Positions 30,602 to 64,000 of a stretch of DNA of 64,000 nt are shown here, one piece after another. Numbering within the stretch: the stretch's first letter is position 1; each line of letters opens with the position of its first letter. The position numbers were made by a program, and so were the translations under genes. Under the pieces are notes generated by a model, which made no database searches, was not told the origin of the DNA, and saw only the letters and a program-made list of their open reading frames with translations. Source of the DNA: Myotis daubentonii (Eukaryota > Chordata > Mammalia > Chiroptera > Vespertilionidae); NCBI RefSeq assembly GCF_963259705.1, contig NC_081844.1, forward strand, positions 23,817,294 to 23,881,293. The letters are read 5' to 3'.

Positions 30602-32307
30602 TCTGGAGGGCCAGGGTGACAGGCTAGAGAGGGGACCAGAAGAGGTACTCAGGAGACATTCCAAGCCTGACACTTCTTTAGGGCCTACAGGTTTAGGGTT
30701 GAGCCCCCAGAACATGGGTGTCCTGACTGGAGGCCCTGGTATCTTGCTTTGCCTCCTCTGTTGGAGGGTGTAGGGTAGGGAAGGTGATATTTCACCTTTG
30801 CGCCCTATACCACCCCCACTCCCACCCAAACAAGACCACCTCATCATTCCTGGTCCTCCCTCCTCAGTCACATCAAACCCCGCTGTCCTCATTTTCCTCC
30901 CCCATCAACCTCTCTAGGCAGGAAATCAGCCGCTCATCCCCAGCCCAGAGTTCCAGAAGCAATGTACAAGAGGCAGGAACTCAAAGGGACAGCACAGCCA
31001 TCTTGGCAAAAGCATCTTTGGGTGTGAGGGGTGCCTCCCCTGGGCCAGTGGGGAGGGAAGGGGTAGACAGGTCCCCAGTCCTGGGGCAGGCAGTGAGGTA
31101 CACGCCCCAGGAGGGCTGACTGATGCCAGGGTCAGGCGGAGCAGGGAGGGAGGCAACAGAAATAGGTGCCTGGAAGGAAACAGGTTCTTTGTTTCGCTGT
31201 TGCTTCTAGATTTTTTCTGTCTCTGGATGGTAAAAAGCTGCTCTGGTGGCCGCCCACCTGGCTGGGGATGCACACGTACACGGAGAAGTCCAGGCGGCCA
31301 AGGCCCAGCGGTGTAGCTCTGCTCCGGAGAAAGCCCGGGCCGGCTGGGCCGCAGGCTCCTGGTGGCTTCAAGTGATGAGATTTTCTTTTTTTTTTTGTCT
31401 TTTCCATTTCTTTGAAATATTTACAGCAATGGGAGAGGAGGAAAGAGGAAGGGAAAGAGGGCCCCTAGGGAAAGATCCAAACCCAGGACCCACTCCCCAG
31501 GGAGATCCAGACCCAAAATCTGCTCCCCAGATCGCCAAGCCCACAGGATTGGAACTGCCCAAATATGGCCACCCCTGTGGGCTGGGGGCCCTTCAGGGAG
31601 TTGTGCTTCATCAGGAGTCACCCCAAGGGAGGGGGTCAGTGGGTGCACTTGAGGAGGGCAAAGGGGACAGGTTTGCTGGGGAGGCAGGGACTAAGAGCAG
31701 AGGGAAGGAGCTTCAGAGAAAATTCAACCTTTACACCACCAGCCACAAATGCCCATTCCTCTTGCCCTGGGGCTTATCTCCTGGGCCAGAGGCCCCAGTC
31801 TCCAGGGAGCAGGGACTGTAGTGCAGGAGGAACCTGTCCATCTGTCCTTCTGCCCCCACTGCTCCCTCCTGGGGCAGCCCAGCATTTCTGACTACAGAAA
31901 GAGGTGCAGATTGAGAAGTTCCATCTAGCAAGGCCTTTGGTCCAGGGACACCAAAGCCCTCATCTCTCTCCAGCAGATAGGAAGAGCAGCGGGGAGGGGG
32001 AAGTCAAGAGTGAGATGTACCCTTCCAATTTCTCCTTCCTTATTCCCCTTGGGACCTCTGGGTTCCTCCTCATGGCACTTCCCCCAAAGTAAGCTGGTGC
32101 GTGTGGCTGGTGGGAAACCCTGTCTGTGAACCCTGCACCTCAGGTCCCCACAGCAGGGCCCCCAAGAGGCCTCGAGGGCCCTCAGACCAGGGATGCCTGG
32201 AGAGTGGCCCACCAGCCACTGCCTCCTTCAGTCTCCCTATCCCCTCAGAGCCCTACTCAGGGTTCCCTCCCTGGCCTGGGCTACCAGCCCCCGGTCCATG
32301 AGGTCCC

Positions 32308-58861
<26,554 letters not shown>

Positions 58862-59809
58862 GGCAGCGGCCGGGGACGTCTTCGGAGCTCTCAGTGGCTT
58901 GTGCAGGGGTTCCTGCCCTGCATCACCAGGCGGGCACCACAGCCTGGCCCACCAGCCTGGGGAGGACAGGGAGAGTGAGGGGGGGGGCCATCCCTCCGCA
59001 GGCCGTGAAGAAGGGGCTTGCAGGCCCGTGAGGGGCCCGTCCACATCCAGCACTTCCACCGACAGAAGCCGCATCCCCTGGCCAGAAGCTGCCGGGGCTC
59101 ACACTGCTTTCACCCTGACCCCAGCAGACAGAACAGCCCCCTTGGTGACAGGTGTTGGGATGGCACCAGACAGGCCTCAGACCCTACGTCCTGGGGAAAG
59201 GGGCCCTCTGGAGGCCGCCTCCCCATTCTGAAATCCCACCCTGCCCATCGGTCCCCCAGCCAGGCTTCCTCAGCCAGCAGAGCTCCAGGGTGCAGCCTCC
59301 CCCTCAGGATCATGGGCAGGAATCCAGGCCCGCCCCCAGCCCCCCACTTCCTGTCTCTCTCACCCTGGTAGCTGCTGGGAGCACTAATTGGGGGCCAGGG
59401 ACAACTGTTTCCAGGGGACTCGGGGGCGGGGGGGGGGGTTAGTTGGAGACAGGCGGGGGGGGGGGAAGGGGGAGTGCAGCCCCCTCAGGGCCCGGAGGGT
59501 CAGGAAGGGTTGAGGGTCGTGTGCTCTGCCCTGCAGCAGCCCCTCCCCCCCCACAGCGTTAGGTTCTGACCCTTTATTTCCTCCCTCGCAGTCACTCCTT
59601 CCCACTCCCGCTGCCTCGGTTTCCCGTGGATGCTCTTCAGGTTGCCTGCCCACGCCCCCCTCGGCCCTTTGCTGTATCTACACCCAGTTTGCCACGTGTG
59701 GCCCGGGCCCAGCAGCGCCAGCCTGGCCAGGAACTTGCTAGAAACACGTTCTCTGGGGAGGGCCAGCACCCGTGTTTTCACCAGCCCTATGACGTAGGAA
59801 CCCTCGCTC

Positions 59810-60255
59810 CGTCTCCCGCTGTCATCCCAGCCTGCCCCACGGTCTCAACACCATCAACCACCCAGTACTTCCCCAGGCTCTTACTTCCAGTCTGGACTCT
59901 CTCAGCAGAGCCCAGCTCCTGTTTCCCCCAAACGAAAGCCTGCTGACTGACCCCGCTGGGTCTCGGACCCCTTCTCTGTGCCGCCACCCCGCCTCCTGCG
60001 ATTCCTCCACCTCACCAAGCCCTGCCCAGGGCCTCCCTTCCTCTGCGTCCACCTTCTGCCCGCCCGTTATCCACATGGCCACTCCCTCCCCTCCCTCACC
60101 TCCTGTGGGCCTTTGTTCACAAGTAACGATCTCCGAGCTCGCGTGCGGAATGGCCCCTGCACAGGCAGGGATCGGTGTGTTGTTTCGCTCATCCCCACCC
60201 CCAGCTTCTAGCACAGCCCGACACACAGTGGCAAATATCTGTTTGACTCTCAGAC
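59810..60255 (+). repeat. L2 LINE 3' region
   Basis: Ends with 'aggcagggatcggtgtgttg', 'cttctagcacagcccgacac' and 'gtggcaaatatctgtttgac', the L2 3' end. Upstream 'cttacttccagtctggact' fits the preceding L2 segment. Confidence 0.65.
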
Positions 60256-61225
60256 CCAAACCTAAGAATGTGCCTCTTCCCTCCCCTTCATGAGCTCCGT
60301 CAGCAATCCTGTGGGCTCTGCCTGCCAAGGGTCTCACCAACCTGCCCACTTCTGGCCCTCGAGGCCACCACCAGAAACAAGCCACTGCCCCGACGCACCG
60401 GACCTTGTCCTGCCCCCCCCACCCCTCCACTCAGTGCTGAGGGATCATTTAATGATGCAGATCCCTCTGCTCTCCTCGGGGGTCTCGGTTCCTCACCAGG
60501 GTCGAGGCTGGGGGTGATCTGGGCCACCAGGTTCTCCAACCTTCCGTTCCTACCGTGCTCCAGCCGCTTCTCCCCCCAACCCTCCCAGCCGTGGCCGGGC
60601 TGTTTCCTCTGCCTGAAACGCTGCCCAGGGTCCCGCATACCTGCTGCAGCTTTTCCCCGGCAGGCCTCAGTCTCCTCTCCTGTGAAATGGGACAGCAACT
60701 TCCCAGGAACCGCCCTGGTCCCGGTGCCCGTGCCTGCAGCGGCTTTCTCTGCCCCCTCCCTGCCCCTCTGCTGCCCAAAACTGTCTCCTCCCACAACCCT
60801 GACCAGACTTGGCCTGTGACACTTTCTGTTCATTTCACAATGTTACCCTGGGGAAGGGCATGCCTAACCACCTCATTTCTCACCCCACCCCACCTCCCAG
60901 CCTCAGGAGAGGCACTGACCCAGGCTGATGGACACTCGCTCCCTGACGCAGTTGAACTGGTGAGCGGCTGGTTAATGCTGGGGAGGCTGGGCTGAGGACA
61001 GCTAACCCATGTGGGTCTGGATCCTGACGGCCATTTATGTGCTGTGTGACCTTGACCTTGACATTTCCCCTCCCTGACCCCAGTTCCCTAAGCAGTCTGA
61101 GTCTGCAGGGTTCTGGTAAGGACAACAGTCTGCGTAAACAAGCCCGGACTTTGTCTCCGGCGGCGGGTCAGAGTGATCAGGTGGACCAGCTGTCTGTGGA
61201 GACGAGAGACTGAAGACAAGGGACT

Positions 61226-61320
61226 GGCGATTAATCGATTAATAGGGGCGGGCCGGGGGCGGGGCTGGGTCCAGGGGCGGGGGCGGGGCGGGTCCAGGGG
61301 CAGGGCCAGGGCGGAAGAGC
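61226..61320. repeat. GC-rich tandem repeat with G-runs
   Basis: 'ggggcgggccgggggcgggg' followed by repeated 'gggtccaggggcgggggc' units; many runs of three to five G on the plus strand. Confidence 0.85.
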
Positions 61321-61339
61321 AAATAAATGTTGACAGAAT

Positions 61340-61400
61340 ATTTATTTATTTATTTATCTATCTATTTATCTATCTATCTATTTATTTATTTATTTTTATT
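61340..61400. repeat. (TTTA)n/(TCTA)n microsatellite
   Basis: Mixed tetranucleotide array of about 60 bases immediately after the GC-rich repeat. Confidence 0.95.
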
Positions 61401-61559
61401 CAGCTGGGACCCGTCAGAGGGTGCTGTCCACAGCATGGCATGAGTCAGGCCCAGGGAGCATCCCTCTGAGGGGGGTGGCTCCTCTCCCTCCTCTAGGCTG
61501 CACCCCAGGACTCTGGGGCCCCAGCGGGAGTCCTCAGGCCTCTTCCTTGTCCTTAACCC

Positions 61560-61965
61560 GCTCTCAGGGATCCCAACCAGCCTCACGGCTTTAGCCACTG
61601 TTTATACTGTGACCGCTGCCGCATTCGAGCTCCAGCCCTGCCTCCCTCCTCACGGACTACACCTCCATGAGTCTCCTCCACACCTGCAGCCTGACCAGAC
61701 CAAAACAAGGCCCCCAAATCAATCAGTACACGGTCCGTCCCACCGTCCTCTCCAGTCCTTCGGCCAAAACCTCAAAGTCCTTTGGCTCCTCTGTCTTTCA
61801 TCCCCCACATGCAGTTCAGGAGCAAGTCCTGGGTCTGCGCCTCCAGAACACTGCAGGCCCATCCATCCTTGGCAGCCCCCTGCAGACCTGCGCTCGCCGT
61901 CTGCCCCGATGGCCCTGACCTCTGTCCTCCTGCTCTCCAGCCTCTTACTCCCACCTCCAGGCTCC
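61560..61965 (+). repeat. L2 LINE fragment
   Basis: 'accagcctcacggctttagc', 'gctccagccctgcctccc' and 'ttcaggagcaagtcctgggt' follow the L2 order. Confidence 0.55.
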
Positions 61966-62002
61966 CCCAGCAGACAGAGGGGCCTTTAAAAAAAATTATG
62001 GC

Positions 62003-62043
62003 TATATATATATATATATACGTATATATATATATATATATAA
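62003..62043. repeat. (TA)n microsatellite
   Basis: About 40 bases of TA repeat with one CG interruption, between an L2 and an L1 fragment. Confidence 0.95.
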
Positions 62044-62440
62044 CATAAAATCACTCTTTTTAACCACACAATTCAGTGGCATTAATTATATTCTCAATGC
62101 TGTGCCACCAACATCATTATCTATTTCCAAAACTTTTTCATCACCCCGAACAGAAACTCTGTGCCTCTTATGCAAAATCTTCGTCGCCCCCTCCCCGCAG
62201 CCGGACAACCACTAACCTGCCCTCTGTCTCTGTGTACCTGCCGGTTCTGGACTTTTCACATCAATAGGATCATACAGCCCTGTGCTGACTTCTTTCACTC
62301 AGCGCTGTGTTTTCGAGTTCATCTAAGTTGTAGCATGTCAGAGCTTCCTCTTTATGACGGAGTGATATTCTGCTGGATGGACCACCTTTTGTTTACCCAT
62401 CATCCAAAGACGGACACTGGGCTGTCTCCACAGAGGGGTC
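62044..62440 (-). repeat. L1 LINE 3' fragment
   Basis: 'ttttaaccacacaattcagt', 'aaaactttttcatcaccccg', 'aggatcatacagccctgtgc' and 'agttgtagcatgtcagagct' are the usual antisense L1 3' stretch. Confidence 0.8.
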
Positions 62441-63354
62441 TTGTCAAAGGCAATCTGGACAGATCGCTCCCCAGCTTAAACCCCTGCACCAGCTCCGGTT
62501 GCACGGCCCATGAGGCCACACGTGCTCTGACTCCTGCCCCCCTCCCCGCATGCTCCCGCCACCGGTTCCCACCACAAGGCCTTGCCTGTGTCTCCAGCTC
62601 CACATCCCTCAGGTCTCAGCTCAGATGTGCACCCCTCAGAGGCGCGGACGGGCCTCCAACGCCCTGTATCGCAGCACCCCGAGTCTGTGCCTGCCCACCC
62701 GGTCCCCGCCATCCTGTAACCTCCTAGGTCCTGTTTCCCTCTTGGTAAAACGGGGATACCTCACAGGATAGCCGAGCGATAAGGTGAATTCATTCATGTG
62801 AAACGCTTAGGGCCGCACCTGGCGCATGGTGAGTGCCGTGTCCCTGCAGCACGTCTCTCCCAGGTGACTTTACCTGTGTAGCCGTGGACTGCGTTTGTAC
62901 CCCCAGGAGAATGGAAGTTCCTGAGACCGTCTCCTGGCGCCTAGACATGCAGTAGGTCCTCAAACAAATATTTACCAAATCAACTAAGATGAGTGACAAA
63001 GGATGGTCGTGGGGGCAGCTGGAGACGGGGCATGTGCCCTGCAACCTGGGCCAAGCCTGGCCCACACTGGCGAGGCACCAATGCCTCAGGGACACAAAGT
63101 GTTCCCCAAGGGCTGCCCTGCTGCTCCTGAGGGCTCCTCCCTGGAAGTCCAGGAAGCCCCATGCACACCCAGAACCGGCCCCAGCTCAGGAGCTGGGCAC
63201 TGCGGCTCCCGTTCCCTCCCTTCCTGGCCTGACTTCGTGCCCACCTTTCACTTGACACCTTGTGCCCACCTCGGTGGGAGGCCAGACGTGGGTATGTGAG
63301 AGCCACCTTGGAGACCCAGGCCTGACCATCCCTGGGACCTTCAGAGGGGGTTAT

Positions 63355-63960
63355 TTTGGATTGAATTTTATCCCCCCCCCCCAAAAAAAGATATGCTCCA
63401 GTCCTATCCCCCAGGACTCAGGATGGGACCTTATTTAAAAGAAGTAATCAAGCCTGGCTGGTGTGGCTCAGTGGTTAAATATCGACCTGTGAACCAGGAG
63501 GTCCCGGTTCGGATTCCCAGTCAGGGCACACGCTTGGGTTGCCGGCTCCATCCCCATTAGGGGGTATGCAGGAAGCAGCCGATCAATGATTCTCTCTCAT
63601 CATTGATGTTTCTCTTTCTCCTTCTCCCTTCCTCTCTGAAATCAATTTTTTTTAAAGTAATCAAGTTACAGTGAGGTCCTTAAGGTTGGCCCTAACCAGT
63701 AGGGCTGGTGAGGACACAGACATGCCCCTGGGGAGAAGCCCACGTGAAGATGGAGGCAGAGTCGGGGTGATGGTTCTACAAGCTAAGGGACACCAAGGAC
63801 TGCGGCAGCCACCAGAAGCTGGGGAGGGGCCGGGATCGATTCCAGCCTCAGAGCCCAGAAGGAACCATCTCTGACAACACCCTGATCTTGGACTCCCAGC
63901 CTCCAGAACTGTCAGACCACACATTTCTGCCATTAGAGCCGCCTGGTCTAGGGTACTCTG
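63355..63960 (+). repeat. MaLR-like LTR split by a SINE
   Basis: 'ttggattgaattttatcccc' ... 'gggaccttatttaaaagaag' before the SINE; 'gaggacacagacatgcccct', 'aacaccctgatcttggactc', 'cagcctccagaactgtcaga' and 'tctagggtactctgtcctat' after it. The latter part closely follows MST/MLT-type LTRs. Confidence 0.6.
63452..63652 (+). mobile_element. Ves-type SINE
   Basis: Head 'agcctggctggtgtggctca', CT-rich region, 'ctctgaaatcaatttttttt' tail. The duplication 'agtaatcaag' recurs (63443-63452 and 63656-63665). Confidence 0.92.
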
Positions 63961-64000
63961 TCCTATCGGCCTAGGAAAGTCACACAGGGGTCAGGACACA

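Larger units (their letters stand above)
29245..32307 (-). other. ADGRL1: ADGRL1 3' UTR (inferred)
   Basis: About 3.06 kb between the stop codon and an AATAAA on the minus strand at 29263-29268. The sequence is free of young SINEs, in contrast with the intergenic DNA to its left, as expected for a conserved brain 3' UTR. It contains a (GT)n run at 30575-30601 and a poly-pyrimidine tract near 31380-31398 (T-rich on the plus strand). Open frames seen here on either strand are not conserved and are not called. Confidence 0.65.
58862..64000 (-). other. ADGRL1: ADGRL1 5' UTR part and intron 1 (to window end)
   Basis: Immediately upstream of the start codon lies the rest of exon 2. Beyond that is intron 1: GC-rich unique sequence to about 59550, L2 remnants (59810-60255, 61560-61965, 62445-62650, 62880-62990), simple repeats, an antisense L1 fragment, MIR traces near 62720-62850, and an LTR-like repeat with a SINE. 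The first exon and promoter are not in view. Confidence 0.75.

Overview
This window is nuclear DNA of a mammal, very probably a vespertilionid bat. Three genes lie in the order PRKACA, ASF1B, ADGRL1, all on the minus strand, the same order as the human 19p13 locus. The bat assignment rests on the repeats: many tRNA-headed Ves-type SINEs, HeliBat-like Helitrons with the expected termini, a SPIN (SPACE INVADERS) hAT element and other young non-autonomous hAT elements. Helitrons of this kind are, among mammals, characteristic of vespertilionids.

Layout from left to right. 1-4309 is intron 1 of PRKACA; it contains the alternative germ-cell first exon (C-alpha-2) at 904-925. The first exon of the ubiquitous C-alpha-1 form is at 4310-4355, inside a CpG-island promoter (about 4320-5260). 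ASF1B occupies 7264-14404: four coding exons give an intact 202-residue histone chaperone. Its 3' UTR runs to about 6330, and its CpG-island promoter (about 14280-15200) carries seven CCAAT boxes and a CHR element. From 15.2 to 29.2 kb there is an AT-rich intergenic tract made almost entirely of SINEs, Helitrons, LINE remnants and hAT elements. ADGRL1 (latrophilin-1) runs from its stop codon at 32308 back to its start codon at 58861. Twenty-two constitutive coding exons were joined with every splice phase consistent, giving 1471 residues; a 15-nt microexon raises this to 1476. Its 3' UTR extends to about 29.25 kb. 58862-64000 is 5' UTR and intron 1, with the noncoding first exon outside the window.

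The genes do not form a pathway. PRKACA encodes the catalytic subunit of cAMP-dependent kinase, ASF1B is an S-phase H3-H4 chaperone, and ADGRL1 is a synaptic adhesion GPCR (lectin, olfactomedin, HormR, GAIN/GPS, seven TM helices, Shank-binding tail).

I found no unknown protein-coding system. The most interesting items are the C-alpha-2 exon, the ADGRL1 microexons with their flanking splice signals, an unexplained 41-bp-arm inverted repeat beside one of them, the CCAAT/CHR promoter of ASF1B, and several layered transposon insertions whose order can be read from target-site duplications. All coordinates were read by eye. Splice junctions follow GT/AG, reading phase and known protein families; UTR ends and old-repeat boundaries are approximate.
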